From positions 930,001-994,000 of the forward strand of contig AP021858.1 of assembly GCA_017347465.1 (NCBI GenBank): a stretch of DNA of 64,000 nt. Reading direction: 5' to 3'. Shown in pieces: positions 8,788 to 17,106 of this stretch. The translations under genes and the position numbers were made by a program. The notes below the pieces were generated by a model. It was given only the letters and a program-made list of their open reading frames with translations. It searched no databases and was not told the DNA's origin. Position 1 is the stretch's first letter. The number at the start of each line of letters is the position of its first letter. The stretch is from Candidatus Nitrosymbiomonas proteolyticus (lineage in GTDB: Bacteria > Armatimonadota > Fimbriimonadia > Fimbriimonadales > Fimbriimonadaceae).

Positions 8788-9533
8788 TTCTTCGTTCCTG
8801 TCAGAACCCTAAGCAGCTTGGCCACGGGGTCGTAATAGACGTCGGCGACGCGTTCTTTGAGAGGGATGATCGCGTTGTCCGTGATCTTGATGTGTTCCGG
8901 ACAGACGACCGTGCAGCACTTCGTGATGTTGCAGTAGCCGATGCCATCGGTGCGCCGGAGCTCTTCCAAACGGTCTTCCGTATCGAGTGGATGCATTTCC
9001 AGCGCGGCGGCATACACGAAGAAGCGCGGACCGATGAATCCCTCGAACTTCTCGTGCTCGCGCAAAACGTGGCAGACGTTCTGGCAAAGAAAACACTCGA
9101 TGCACTTGCGGAACTCCTGGGGCCGGTCGATGTCGTCTTGGAACATTCTCCAAGTCCCGTCGGGCGCGTCTGGCTGCCGAGGTCGAAACGGCTTGATGCG
9201 TTTCTTGACTTCAAAATTCCAGCTTACATCGGTGACGAGGTCCTTGATGAGGGGAAACGCCTTCATGGGCTCGATGGTGATGGGCTTGGAGGTTTCGAGG
9301 TCCCCCAGTCGGGTCATGCACATGAGCCGGGGCATGCCGTTCACCTCGGCCGAACACGAACCGCACTTGCCCGCCTTGCAGTTCCACCTCACAGCGAGGT
9401 CGGGCGCAAGCTCCGCCTGAATCCGATGGACCGCGTCGAGAACGACCATCCCCTCGCCGATTTCGATCGTATAGTCCGCAAACTCCCCGCTCGATCTCGA
9501 GCCGCGCCAAATCCGAAACGTCGCTTGAGCCAC
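8784..9533 (-). CDS. sdhB: succinate dehydrogenase/fumarate reductase iron-sulfur subunit
   Basis: A 249-residue SdhB/FrdB-type protein carrying the electron relay between flavoprotein and quinone site. The N-terminal ferredoxin domain has the 2Fe-2S pattern C-x4-C-x2-C-x11-C (WNCKAGKCGSCSAEVNG, then LMC). The C-terminal domain has CIECFLCQNVC for the 4Fe-4S cluster and CNITKCCTVVCPEH completing the 3Fe-4S/4Fe-4S ligands. The start is GTG 9531-9533. The flavoprotein (SdhA) and membrane anchor are not adjacent: upstream is the 206-base gap to the PEP-CTERM gene. It is coupled by 4 bases to the TPR-like gene downstream. It could be SdhB or FrdB; sequence alone does not decide. Confidence 0.92.
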   Translation of the reverse strand: MAQATFRIWRGSRSSGEFADYTIEIGEGMVVLDAVHRIQAELAPDLAVRWNCKAGKCGSCSAEVNGMPRLMCMTRLGDLETSKPITIEPMKAFPLIKDLVTDVSWNFEVKKRIKPFRPRQPDAPDGTWRMFQDDIDRPQEFRKCIECFLCQNVCHVLREHEKFEGFIGPRFFVYAAALEMHPLDTEDRLEELRRTDGIGYCNITKCCTVVCPEHIKITDNAIIPLKERVADVYYDPVAKLLRVLTGTKK

Positions 9534-9649
9534 AAGACAGGTTTCTCGCTCGTGGGAGAGATTCCTTCTTTCGAACCTAACGAGGGGCGGGTGAAGCGAA
9601 GGGCTGACGCCAGGTCTAAGAACTGGCAGGAATACTGGGCACTTTATCG
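9534..9649. other. intergenic, no gene seen
   Basis: This stretch separates the divergent sdhB and the PEP-CTERM gene. I see no open frame with coding character, no tRNA fold and no clear terminator. The promoter of the PEP-CTERM gene begins at its right end; the sdhB promoter must also lie here but I cannot pick out its boxes. Confidence 0.5.
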
Positions 9650-9677
9650 TTGAACTTCAGAAGTGCTGCCGTATAAT
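9650..9677 (+). promoter_or_regulatory. sigma-70-type promoter of the PEP-CTERM gene
   Basis: TTGAAC at 9650-9655 and a perfect TATAAT at 9672-9677 are separated by 16 bases. It is the best -35/-10 pair in the window. Transcription would start near 9684, giving a leader of roughly 55 bases. Confidence 0.8.
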
Positions 9678-9687
9678 GATCGCCAGG

Positions 9688-9731
9688 TACCCCGTTGGGG
9701 GACCGTGCCCCGTAGTAGGGGCGCTGAGGAG
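9688..9731 (+). promoter_or_regulatory. structured 5' leader with ribosome site
   Basis: The leader of the PEP-CTERM gene holds a CCCC/GGGG inverted repeat at ~9690-9700 and a perfect small hairpin GCCCC-GTAGTA-GGGGC at 9707-9722. The GAGGAG ribosome site follows at 9726-9731, 8 bases before ATG 9740. The hairpin ends just 3 bases before the ribosome site, so it could affect translation. Confidence 0.5.
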
Positions 9732-9739
9732 TATTTGGA

Positions 9740-10279
9740 ATGAAGAAGGTGGTATTTGGTGTCTTGGCGCTTGCGTCTGCTGCAATTTCCCAAGCGATCA
9801 TTATCGAGTCCGAGCCGAACAACACCCCGTTGACGGCGAATGCGATTAGTCGAGGGGCCGCTCCTTGGGCCGATGTGGGCGTGATGAGCCTTGCTGATGG
9901 CGGCGGAGACGTCGACTACTTCAGCATCACGCTGTTTGCCGGTGAGGTTATCACAGCCATTACAACGCCGCTCGAAGTCACGTTCACGGTGCCCGACACG
10001 TTGATGCACCTTTTGGATTCCAGCTTCTCGGAACTGGTTTTCAACGATGACGGTGGCGGTCCGTCGGGGCAGTACGGTTCTGCGATCCGGTACGAGATCA
10101 CTTCATCGGGAACGTACTACATCGGCGTCACCGGCTACGGCGATCGTTCCTTCGTGGGAACGCACTCGGAAGAGGGCGACTATGCGCTGACCGTGAGCGT
10201 GGTCCCCGAGCCTGCGACTTTGCTTGCGTTGGGCGCGGGAGTCGCGGCGATCTTCGGCCGCCGACGAAAGTCATCCTGA
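9740..10279 (+). CDS. PEP-CTERM secreted protein with PPC-like domain
   Basis: A 179-residue exported protein. The signal peptide is MKKVVFGVLALASAAISQA. The mature part begins ESEPNNTPLTANAI and continues with DVDYFSITLFAGEVITAI and SSGTYYIGVTGYGD, the pattern of bacterial pre-peptidase C-terminal (PPC) beta-sandwich domains. The tail VVPEPATLLALGAGVAAIFG followed by RRRKSS is a textbook PEP-CTERM signal: Pro-Glu-Pro, a membrane helix and basic residues. It is thus a substrate for an exosortase that would anchor or release it at the surface. No exosortase is in the window, but an exopolysaccharide cluster, with which PEP-CTERM systems usually co-occur, is. It is a single-gene unit with its own promoter and terminator. 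Confidence 0.93.
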   Translation: MKKVVFGVLALASAAISQAIIIESEPNNTPLTANAISRGAAPWADVGVMSLADGGGDVDYFSITLFAGEVITAITTPLEVTFTVPDTLMHLLDSSFSELVFNDDGGGPSGQYGSAIRYEITSSGTYYIGVTGYGDRSFVGTHSEEGDYALTVSVVPEPATLLALGAGVAAIFGRRRKSS

Positions 10280-10301
10280 GGCAACCACCGTCGAAGCGAG
10301 C

Positions 10302-10339
10302 GAGCGGCCGAGGCGACCCCTGGGCCGCTCTTGCTTTTT
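10302..10339 (+). terminator. rho-independent terminator
   Basis: A perfect 8-base stem, GAGCGGCC (10302-10309) with GGCCGCTC (10323-10330), encloses a 13-base loop and is followed by TTGCTTTTT. It lies 22 bases after the PEP-CTERM stop codon and isolates that gene from the rhamnosidase. Confidence 0.85.
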
Positions 10340-10388
10340 GAGAGGTCCTTCGGAAGGAGTTCGAAGCTCGAAGGCGTATTAGCTTTCG

Positions 10389-13300
10389 ATGATGCCCTGG
10401 GTTTTCCTCGCCATGATCGACGATCCCATCGCCCCTCCCTACGCGCTCATTCCAACTCACCTGACCTGCGAATACCAGATCGACCCCAAGGGGATCGGCG
10501 CGCGCGAGCCCTTGCTTTCGTGGCAGATCGTCTCGAGCAACCCGAACGCACGCAACCAGTTTCCCACGGCATACCGGGTCCTGGTCGCTTCGGAGCGGGA
10601 GCTTCTCGATATGGGGCGGGGCGATCTGTGGGACTCGGGAAAGGTCGATTCAGCCGACTCAAGGTACGTGCGCTGGGGCGGACAGCCTCTCCCAAGCCGC
10701 CAACGAGCTTTCTGGAAGGTGAGGATTTGGGACCAGGACGGCGTCGAGCAGCCCTGGAGCGCCGACGCTTCCTTCAGCGTGGGACTTCTCGAAAAAAGCG
10801 ATTGGCAAGCTGAGTGGATCGGCCACGATGCGCCGATCGCCGAATCCAGGGAGATGCCCGACTTCGAAGGCGCGCTCTGGATCGGCCACGAATCGGAAGT
10901 CAAGGGCGAGCAGCCTATGGCGACACGGGCCTTCCGGCACGAACTCTCATTGAATCCGAGCGAAGTCAGTCAGGCTTGGCTTCTCGTAACGGGCGACGAT
11001 GAGTTTGACGCCTATCTGAACGGGCGGCTGGTGGCTAAGAGCGACCAGCGGCCGCACTCTTGGACTCGCCCTGAAACGGTCGATGTCTCTCCACTCCTCC
11101 GACCCGGGCGCAACGTGATCGCCGTCAGGATTCGAAACACGCTCTCCGGTTGGGCCGGGCTTTTGGGGAAGCTCCTGCTGGCTCGGAAGGACGGCTCGAA
11201 GCTCGAATCGACGACTGGGCCGGATTGGAAGTGCGCCGACGGTTGGGACGATCGTTGGGCCGACCCTTCGTTCGACGATTCCGCTTGGCCCCAGGCGAAG
11301 ACCCTAGGCGAGTACGGCGATTCCCCTTGGGGAAGGGTCCCTCCGCGAGGGATGTTCCTCCCGCCGCCGCGATACCTAAGGCGAGGGTTCCAGATCGAAA
11401 AGCCTATCTCGCACGCGACGCTCCATGCGACCGCGCTCGGAATTTACGAAGCGCGAATTAACGGCAAGCGGGTCGCCGAGGCGCTGTTTCTCCCGGGCTG
11501 GACCGACTACAACCTCCGCATTCCCACCCATTCGTTCGACGTCACCGGCCTGCTGCAGCAGGGAGAGAACGTCTGGAGCGTTCTGCTGGCCGACGGGTGG
11601 TTTGCGGGGTACGTGGGATATGGGGGGCAGCGAAACCACTACGGCGACGCCTTGAGGTTCCTCGGCCAGCTTGAGATCGAATACGAAGACGGAACGAAGA
11701 AAACAGTTGCGACCGGACCCGATTGGAGGGCGAGCACGGGAGGGCTGCGAGAAGCCGACTTCCTAATGGGTGAGACTTTCGATTCGTCGGCCGAACCCTG
11801 GGGTTGGGACGCGAGGGGATTCGAAGAAAAGGACTGGCAGCCCGTCGAAATCGGGTCGGCGATTCAGCCCCTCATCGAACCCGCAAAACATCAGCCCGTA
11901 GCCGTGATCGCGCGGTTCGAACCCCTGTCCGTGAGCCAAGTCGGACCCGACGCCTACGTTCTCGATCTCGGGCAAAACATCGCCGGCTATGCCCAACTCG
12001 AACTCACCGCCGAGAGGGGGCGCGAGATCACTCTGCGCTACGCCGAGCGGCTCGATGCCGAGGGCAAGCTTTACACCACCAATCTTCGCGGCGCGCGGGC
12101 GGTCGATAAGTACGTTTGTAGGGGTGAGGGCATCGAAAGGTGGAGCCCTAGATTCACGTTTCACGGGTTCCAATTTATCGAGGTGTCCGGGTTGGGACGC
12201 GCCCCTCGACGGGGGGAAGTCGTCGGGCTCGCGGTCGCCAGCGATACCCCGATTACGGGCCATTTCGAATGTTCCGACCCGATGCTCAATCGACTGGCGA
12301 AGAACATTTACTGGACGCAGAGGATGAACTTCCTCGAGGTCCCGACGGACTGCCCCCAACGCGACGAGCGGCTCGGATGGACCGGCGACGCCCAGGTGTA
12401 CGCGACCACCGCTGCCTACTTCGCTGATGTCGAGGCTTTCTTCGACAAGTGGTTGATCGACCTCACGGACGCCCAGCGCGCCGACGGCCAGTTCCCGATG
12501 GTCGCTCCCCTCAAGGTCGCGGGACCCGATGGGGGCCCGGCTTGGGCGGACGCAGGCGTGATCGTCCCGTGGGAGCTTTATCGCATGACCGGCAACGTGA
12601 GCCTCTTGCGTCGGCAGTTCCCGTCGATGCTAAGGTTCGTTGAGTTCAGCTTCGCAAGGTGCGAGGAGGGCACGCTGCCTCCCAAAGAGTTTCACTGCTT
12701 TGGCGACTGGCTCAACATCGACGACCCCACGCCCAACGAGGTGCTCTTCTTGGCGTACTTGGTTCGAAGCGCCGACTTTGCGGCCGAGGCTGCCGACGTC
12801 TTAGGGAAGGCAGACAACTCGCGGCGACTCCGCGACATTGCCGCCGCCGCCCGGACGAGCTTCCAGAAGAACTACGTCGACTCGGACGGCCGGATCGCTG
12901 GGGATTCGCAGACCGCCTACGCGCTCGCGATCGACTTCGGTTTGTTGCCGCAAGCGGGTGAGGCACGAGCCGCCCAACACCTCGTCCGCAAGCTTGAGGA
13001 GCGAGGCGTCCGCCTTTCGACGGGCTTTGTCGGGACGAAGCCTCTCATGCGCTCTCTCGCCAAAGTCGGCCGCTTCGATCTGGCCTATCGGCTGCTTCAG
13101 AGCAAGGAGTTTCCTTCGTGGGGATTCACCATCGAGCACGGAGCGACCTCGATCTGGGAGCGGTGGAACGGCTGGACGCCAGAGGAGGGGTTTGCCGATC
13201 CCGGCATGAACTCGTTTGCCCACTACGCGTTTGGCGCGGTGGGAGAGTGGATGATGGAGCACGTCGCCGGGATTGCCCCACGGTCGCCAGGTTTCGCGCA

Positions 13301-13625
13301 AATCCTCATTCACCCCAAGCCCGGAGGGACTCTGACCTCCGTGCGTGCCTCCCATCATTCGCCTTACGGACCCATCCGAGTCGAATGGAGCCTCGAGGGT
13401 CGCCAATTCGAGTTGACGGTGGAAGTCCCTCCGGGGGGCCGGGCGGTCGTCCGAGTTCCTTCCTCCGACCCTTCGAGCGTTCTTGAGGAGTCCGAATTGG
13501 GATGGAAGGCGGTCGCCGGAAAGGCAGGAGCAGGCTATTCCGAGATTGAAGTGGGTTCGGGAACCTACCGATGGAAGTCGACCGAGTCGTCCAGCGAAGG
13601 CGGGCCGACACAAATGCCGCTTTGA
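10389..13625 (+). CDS. alpha-L-rhamnosidase (glycoside hydrolase family 78)
   Basis: A 1078-residue GH78-type alpha-L-rhamnosidase that releases terminal L-rhamnose from plant glycosides or polysaccharides. Domains in order: an Ig-like domain at ~15-130 (PTHLTCEYQIDPKGIGAREP, LLSWQI); beta-sandwich domains at ~140-510, including DGWFAGYVGYGG; an (alpha/alpha)6 barrel at ~600-950 with TDCPQRDERLGWTGDAQ, the family's acidic catalytic region, and EHGATSIWERWNGWTPEEGF; and a C-terminal beta domain. There is no signal peptide, so the enzyme appears cytoplasmic and would act on imported oligosaccharides. The start is ATG 10389, with TATTAG 6 bases upstream; ATG 10413 is an alternative. No transporter or rhamnose catabolic gene is adjacent. 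Confidence 0.9.
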   Translation: MMPWVFLAMIDDPIAPPYALIPTHLTCEYQIDPKGIGAREPLLSWQIVSSNPNARNQFPTAYRVLVASERELLDMGRGDLWDSGKVDSADSRYVRWGGQPLPSRQRAFWKVRIWDQDGVEQPWSADASFSVGLLEKSDWQAEWIGHDAPIAESREMPDFEGALWIGHESEVKGEQPMATRAFRHELSLNPSEVSQAWLLVTGDDEFDAYLNGRLVAKSDQRPHSWTRPETVDVSPLLRPGRNVIAVRIRNTLSGWAGLLGKLLLARKDGSKLESTTGPDWKCADGWDDRWADPSFDDSAWPQAKTLGEYGDSPWGRVPPRGMFLPPPRYLRRGFQIEKPISHATLHATALGIYEARINGKRVAEALFLPGWTDYNLRIPTHSFDVTGLLQQGENVWSVLLADGWFAGYVGYGGQRNHYGDALRFLGQLEIEYEDGTKKTVATGPDWRASTGGLREADFLMGETFDSSAEPWGWDARGFEEKDWQPVEIGSAIQPLIEPAKHQPVAVIARFEPLSVSQVGPDAYVLDLGQNIAGYAQLELTAERGREITLRYAERLDAEGKLYTTNLRGARAVDKYVCRGEGIERWSPRFTFHGFQFIEVSGLGRAPRRGEVVGLAVASDTPITGHFECSDPMLNRLAKNIYWTQRMNFLEVPTDCPQRDERLGWTGDAQVYATTAAYFADVEAFFDKWLIDLTDAQRADGQFPMVAPLKVAGPDGGPAWADAGVIVPWELYRMTGNVSLLRRQFPSMLRFVEFSFARCEEGTLPPKEFHCFGDWLNIDDPTPNEVLFLAYLVRSADFAAEAADVLGKADNSRRLRDIAAAARTSFQKNYVDSDGRIAGDSQTAYALAIDFGLLPQAGEARAAQHLVRKLEERGVRLSTGFVGTKPLMRSLAKVGRFDLAYRLLQSKEFPSWGFTIEHGATSIWERWNGWTPEEGFADPGMNSFAHYAFGAVGEWMMEHVAGIAPRSPGFAQILIHPKPGGTLTSVRASHHSPYGPIRVEWSLEGRQFELTVEVPPGGRAVVRVPSSDPSSVLEESELGWKAVAGKAGAGYSEIEVGSGTYRWKSTESSSEGGPTQMPL

Positions 13626-13626
13626 G

Positions 13627-15870
13627 TTGCCTCAGTCCGCGCTGAAGCGGGATACTGGGAGGACCTTGCGGCTGGCATTCGTTCTGGCGGTGTTTCTCGG
13701 CTCTGCGCTGATCTTCGTCGTGCAACCGATGATCGCGAAAATGATCCTCCCTTTCTACGGTGGGACGCCGATGGTTTGGAACGCCGCGATGGTTTTCTTT
13801 CAGGGAGCGTTGCTCGTGGGCTATGGCTACGCGCACCTGACATCGCGGCTTCTGCCGACGGGGATACAGGTCGCGGTCCACCTTGCGCTCCTTCTCGGCG
13901 CGGCCCTGCTCCTTCCGTTTGGGATTTCGCTGAGCTTTGATCCCGCCGCATGGGGTGGTAGTTCCTCGTGGGGCGTGATTCTGTTACTGGCGACGGTCGT
14001 GGGCGCGCCATTTGCTATCGTATCCGCTGGTGCGCCACTGGTGCAAAAGTGGTACGGGTCCACCTCGGCGCGGGACGCCTCCGATCCGTACTTTCTCTAT
14101 GCCGCCAGCAACGTAGGAAGCCTCTTGGCTCTCTTGGCCTATCCGCTCGTCGTCGAACCCCTCCTCACCCTCAACGAGCAGGCGAGCTTCTGGCGATGGG
14201 GATATTGGGGATTGGTGGGGCTGCTCGCGCTCGTGGGGGTTCCTGCGATTCGCTCACGCGGAAGTGTCGGTTCGCCGCAACAGCCCACCGCAGCAGCCGC
14301 TTCCGCGGCCGTGGTTACGTCGCGCCGCAGACTCACTTGGGTGGTCCTTGCTGCCGTTCCTTCGAGCCTCCTCCTAGGAGTCACCACTTATCTCACGACC
14401 AACCTCGCCGCCGCGCCGTTGCTGTGGGTCATTCCCCTGGCTCTGTACCTACTCACTTACATCGTCGCCTTCAGCCGCAAGCGACTGCTTCCTACCGTGG
14501 CCTTGGGTCGATTTGCCGCCTTGTTGCTGGTTCCGATGTCGCTGGTGGTGATCCTGGAAGCGACCGAGCCGATCTGGGCGCTGGCGCTCCTTCACCTGGC
14601 CGTGTTCACCGTGGGAGCCCTGTACTGTCACCAACGGCTTGCCGACGACCGCCCTGAGGTCACCCATCTGACCGAGTTCTACTTGTGGATCGCGGTGGGG
14701 GGCGTTGTCGGCGGGATATTCAACGCCTTGCTGGCGCCCAGCGTGTTTGCGACCCTTGCCGAGTACCCGATCGCGCTGGTGGCGCTTGCGGCCTTGCGAC
14801 TTCCTGAGGCTTCAGCCGAGGGGAAGAGGCTCTTCGACTTCGCGTTCGCTGGCGCGCTTCTGCTGCTGAGCCTTTCCACCATGGTCCTTGTGCAGAGCCT
14901 CGGAGTCCTTCCGGGGCCGATACGGACCGGGATTACGATCGGCTTGCCGTTGATTCTGGGGTTTCTCGCCGTCGATCGGCCGATTCGCTACGCTCTCTCG
15001 CTCGGCGCGGTGTTCCTTGCGGCCCACTTGACCGAGATCAACTCGCCCGGTAACGTGATTCTCTCCCACCGCAGCTTCTTTGGAGTGCATCGGGTGATTT
15101 CGGTCGAAGGGAAGTTCCACTCATTGTTCCACGGCAACACCGCCCACGGGAAGCAGAATCTCGATCCCGCCAAGGCCGCGACCCCGCTCGCCTACTACCA
15201 CCCGACCGGCCCGATCGGACAACTAATGGGAGGGACCAGGAGGTTCAGCAACGTCGGATTGGTGGGTCTGGGCGTGGGTTCTTTAGCCGCTTACGGCAGA
15301 CCGGGGGACGCGTACGCTTACTTCGAAATCGACCCCATCGTCATCTCCATCGCAAACGATCCGAAGCTGTTTACGTTCTTGAGAGACACTCAGGCCGAAG
15401 TGCGGATCGTCGAAGGCGACGCTCGGCTTACGATCCGGCATGAACCCGATTCCTCGTTCGACCTGATCGTGCTCGATGCCTTCAGCTCGGATTCCATCCC
15501 GATCCATGTGATCACTCGTGAGGCGCTCGCCCTGTACTTGGCCAAGCTCCAGCCGGGGGGTCTGATCGCGATTCACATCTCCAACCGCTACGTCGACCTT
15601 CAACAGCCTCTCGCCCATTCCGCCCGGGAATTGGGTCTCAGGGCCTTGGTGCGCGCCGACCTCGACGTCGAAGACGAAGAGGCACAGGAGGGCAAGGATC
15701 GCTCGACATGGGTGGCCCTAGCGCGGGACGAGGCCGATTTCGGCGAGTTGAACAAGGACGCGCGATGGCTCCCATTGGATCCCCTGCCTTGGGGCCGAGC
15801 TTGGACCGACGACTACTCCAACATCGTCATGGCGCTTTATCTCGTCGAGGAATGGCTGGGTAGGGACTAG
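13627..15870 (+). CDS. fused multi-pass membrane / spermidine-synthase-like protein
   Basis: A ~747-residue protein. The N-terminal ~480 residues hold about a dozen hydrophobic helices (FVLAVFLGSALIFVVQPMIA, and LGVTTYLTTNLAAAPLLWVI, a conserved core of this family). The C-terminal ~200 residues are a Rossmann methyltransferase fold like spermidine synthase: VGLGVGSLAAYG, YFEIDPIVISIA, VEGDARLTI, VLDAFSSDSIPIHVITREAL. Such fusions are widespread but their substrate is unsettled; polyamine synthesis should not be assumed. The start is uncertain. TTG 13627 directly follows the rhamnosidase stop and TTG 13666 follows a GGGAGGA; a longer frame reaches back to 13483 inside the rhamnosidase. Its end overlaps the convergent response regulator by 4 bases. 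Confidence 0.82.
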   Translation: MPQSALKRDTGRTLRLAFVLAVFLGSALIFVVQPMIAKMILPFYGGTPMVWNAAMVFFQGALLVGYGYAHLTSRLLPTGIQVAVHLALLLGAALLLPFGISLSFDPAAWGGSSSWGVILLLATVVGAPFAIVSAGAPLVQKWYGSTSARDASDPYFLYAASNVGSLLALLAYPLVVEPLLTLNEQASFWRWGYWGLVGLLALVGVPAIRSRGSVGSPQQPTAAAASAAVVTSRRRLTWVVLAAVPSSLLLGVTTYLTTNLAAAPLLWVIPLALYLLTYIVAFSRKRLLPTVALGRFAALLLVPMSLVVILEATEPIWALALLHLAVFTVGALYCHQRLADDRPEVTHLTEFYLWIAVGGVVGGIFNALLAPSVFATLAEYPIALVALAALRLPEASAEGKRLFDFAFAGALLLLSLSTMVLVQSLGVLPGPIRTGITIGLPLILGFLAVDRPIRYALSLGAVFLAAHLTEINSPGNVILSHRSFFGVHRVISVEGKFHSLFHGNTAHGKQNLDPAKAATPLAYYHPTGPIGQLMGGTRRFSNVGLVGLGVGSLAAYGRPGDAYAYFEIDPIVISIANDPKLFTFLRDTQAEVRIVEGDARLTIRHEPDSSFDLIVLDAFSSDSIPIHVITREALALYLAKLQPGGLIAIHISNRYVDLQQPLAHSARELGLRALVRADLDVEDEEAQEGKDRSTWVALARDEADFGELNKDARWLPLDPLPWGRAWTDDYSNIVMALYLVEEWLGRD

Positions 15871-16304
15871 ACCTGAGCGTGAGCGGCCCGCTCCCAAAGC
15901 TCGACGGTCCTGATGTCCCGCAACCGGCGATCGAGCGCGGCGCGTACCTTTTCGGTGAGAACCTCGTAAGTGTCGACGCCCGGCTGGTTCTTCTCCACGT
16001 AGTCGAAGGCGCCCCGCTTCATGCACTCGACTGCGTTGGCGACGTTGCCATAGGCGGTCATGACGATGACTTCGGCAAAGAGGTCACGTGAGAATGCCGT
16101 TTGAAGCACGGCGAGCCCGGACGCGGGGTCCTCCATGCTCATATCGGTGACGATGACGTCGTAGGGGAGATCGGCTTGCAGGATCTTGCCCATGCCCTGC
16201 TCGGAGTTCGACGCCGGAGTGACATCGTAGCCTTCCCGCTTGAGTCTACGGGAAACGGCCAGAAGAACGTCCTCTTCGTCGTCGATGATCAATACGCGAG
16301 CCAT
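15867..16304 (-). CDS. single-domain response regulator
   Basis: A 145-residue receiver-domain protein with no DNA-binding output. It has the acidic pocket VLIIDDEED (residues 4-12), the phospho-acceptor Asp in YDVIVTDMSME (~residue 54), the Thr switch in VIVMTAYGN and a degenerate Lys region (VEKNQPG). The short helical tail (VRAALDRRLRDIRTVELWER) may dimerise. It lies downstream of csrA in the flagellar cluster, so a link to motility or to the PAS sensor is possible but unproven. A TATACT box sits 9 bases before the ATG, suggesting its own promoter and a very short or absent leader. Confidence 0.88.
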   Translation of the reverse strand: MARVLIIDDEEDVLLAVSRRLKREGYDVTPASNSEQGMGKILQADLPYDVIVTDMSMEDPASGLAVLQTAFSRDLFAEVIVMTAYGNVANAVECMKRGAFDYVEKNQPGVDTYEVLTEKVRAALDRRLRDIRTVELWERAAHAQV

Positions 16305-16313
16305 CAGGTTGAA

Positions 16314-16319
16314 AGTATA
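16314..16319 (-). promoter_or_regulatory. -10-like box TATACT, 9 bases before the response regulator start
   Basis: On the minus strand TATACT ends 9 bases before ATG 16304. No convincing -35 is visible. The spacing would put the transcription start at or next to the start codon. Confidence 0.5.
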
Positions 16320-16378
16320 TCTTGTGAACTCAGTTTGGACGGTCTGGGTAGGCCGGAAGAGCCAGCGGATTCGCAGGC

Positions 16379-16585
16379 CTACTCGGGTACGTCCTCGGCG
16401 CGAACTTCGCTCGCTTCCACGTTCTCTTGGTGAATCTGCTCGTAGATCTCCTTCCTATGGACGGTGACGTTTCGAGGAGCGCGAATTCCCAGCCGAACTT
16501 GTTCTCCACGGACCTCCAACACGACGACCTCGATGTCGTCGCCGATGACTATGCTTTGGTGCACCTTGCGGGTAAGTACGAGCAT
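16379..16585 (-). CDS. csrA: carbon storage regulator, RNA-binding translational repressor
   Basis: A 68-residue CsrA. The family core [20 protein letters not shown] opens it, followed by [20 protein letters not shown], with the conserved Leu4/Thr5/Arg6 and Arg44-region residues used for GGA-loop RNA binding. The ATG at 16583-16585 follows a GGAGGGC ribosome site (16594-16600), itself a GGA motif that CsrA could recognise. It sits just after fliW, as in many flagellated bacteria, where FliW sequesters CsrA until flagellin is exported and CsrA represses flagellin mRNA. Flagellin is not in the window. Confidence 0.96.
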   Translation of the reverse strand: MLVLTRKVHQSIVIGDDIEVVVLEVRGEQVRLGIRAPRNVTVHRKEIYEQIHQENVEASEVRAEDVPE

Positions 16586-16640
16586 TCGTTGTCGCCCTCC
16601 ATGGCATTCGCGAGTCTCAGCGCTGATCGAAAGCCCCAGC

Positions 16641-17099
16641 CTACGCTGCGGGGCGTTCTTCGATCTCGCGGTCGGAGAACACGCGATATTTGATAGTATA
16701 CGCTTCGTTCTCCACAACGAACTGTCTTCCGATCCGTTCTTGTACGTTGATGAGGATCGGGCCCGCAAGATTGAGCGAGGTCTGCTCAGGTCTTCCGTGC
16801 GGGATCGAAACCGTCGTCAGGAGGAGCCGGGGTGTGGAATCGAGAAGCCTCATCTCAACCCGGAGGCTCTCGCTTAGGATCGGCTCGTATTCATCGACGA
16901 AAAGCGCCGGATCGGTCACGAGGAACGAAAGAGTGGGCTCGTCGACCGACTGGAGCCATGCGAACGCCGAACCCTCCTTTGAGGGGATCAAGAGAAAGCG
17001 CTTGAGGGCGTCGAAGCCGATCAGGCCTTGCTCGAACTGGATCACGTCTGCATCGGCGAATTCGACGTCGCCGAACCGGGTACCTGGGAGTAAGGGCAT
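16641..17099 (-). CDS. fliW: flagellar assembly factor FliW, CsrA antagonist
   Basis: A 152-residue FliW. Family features are visible: [20 protein letters not shown] near the N-terminus, [20 protein letters not shown] in the centre, and a C-terminal [20 protein letters not shown]. FliW binds both CsrA and flagellin, coupling flagellin synthesis to its secretion. The start is ATG 17097-17099, 7 bases after the flgL stop; an upstream TTG at 17126 would overlap flgL and is less likely. The csrA gene follows after 55 bases. Confidence 0.94.
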   Translation of the reverse strand: MPLLPGTRFGDVEFADADVIQFEQGLIGFDALKRFLLIPSKEGSAFAWLQSVDEPTLSFLVTDPALFVDEYEPILSESLRVEMRLLDSTPRLLLTTVSIPHGRPEQTSLNLAGPILINVQERIGRQFVVENEAYTIKYRVFSDREIEERPAA

Positions 17100-17106
17100 A
17101 GTTGTT

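Noticed and set aside
13483-13626. Longer start for the fused membrane/spermidine-synthase-like gene at TTG 13483
   Set aside because: It would overlap the rhamnosidase by over 140 bases and the extra residues look like antisense-type Pro/Arg-rich sequence.
16348-16382. 7-base inverted repeat GTAGGCC/GGCCTAC spanning the csrA stop
   Set aside because: Loop of 21 bases and no U-tract follow; not a terminator. Function unclear.
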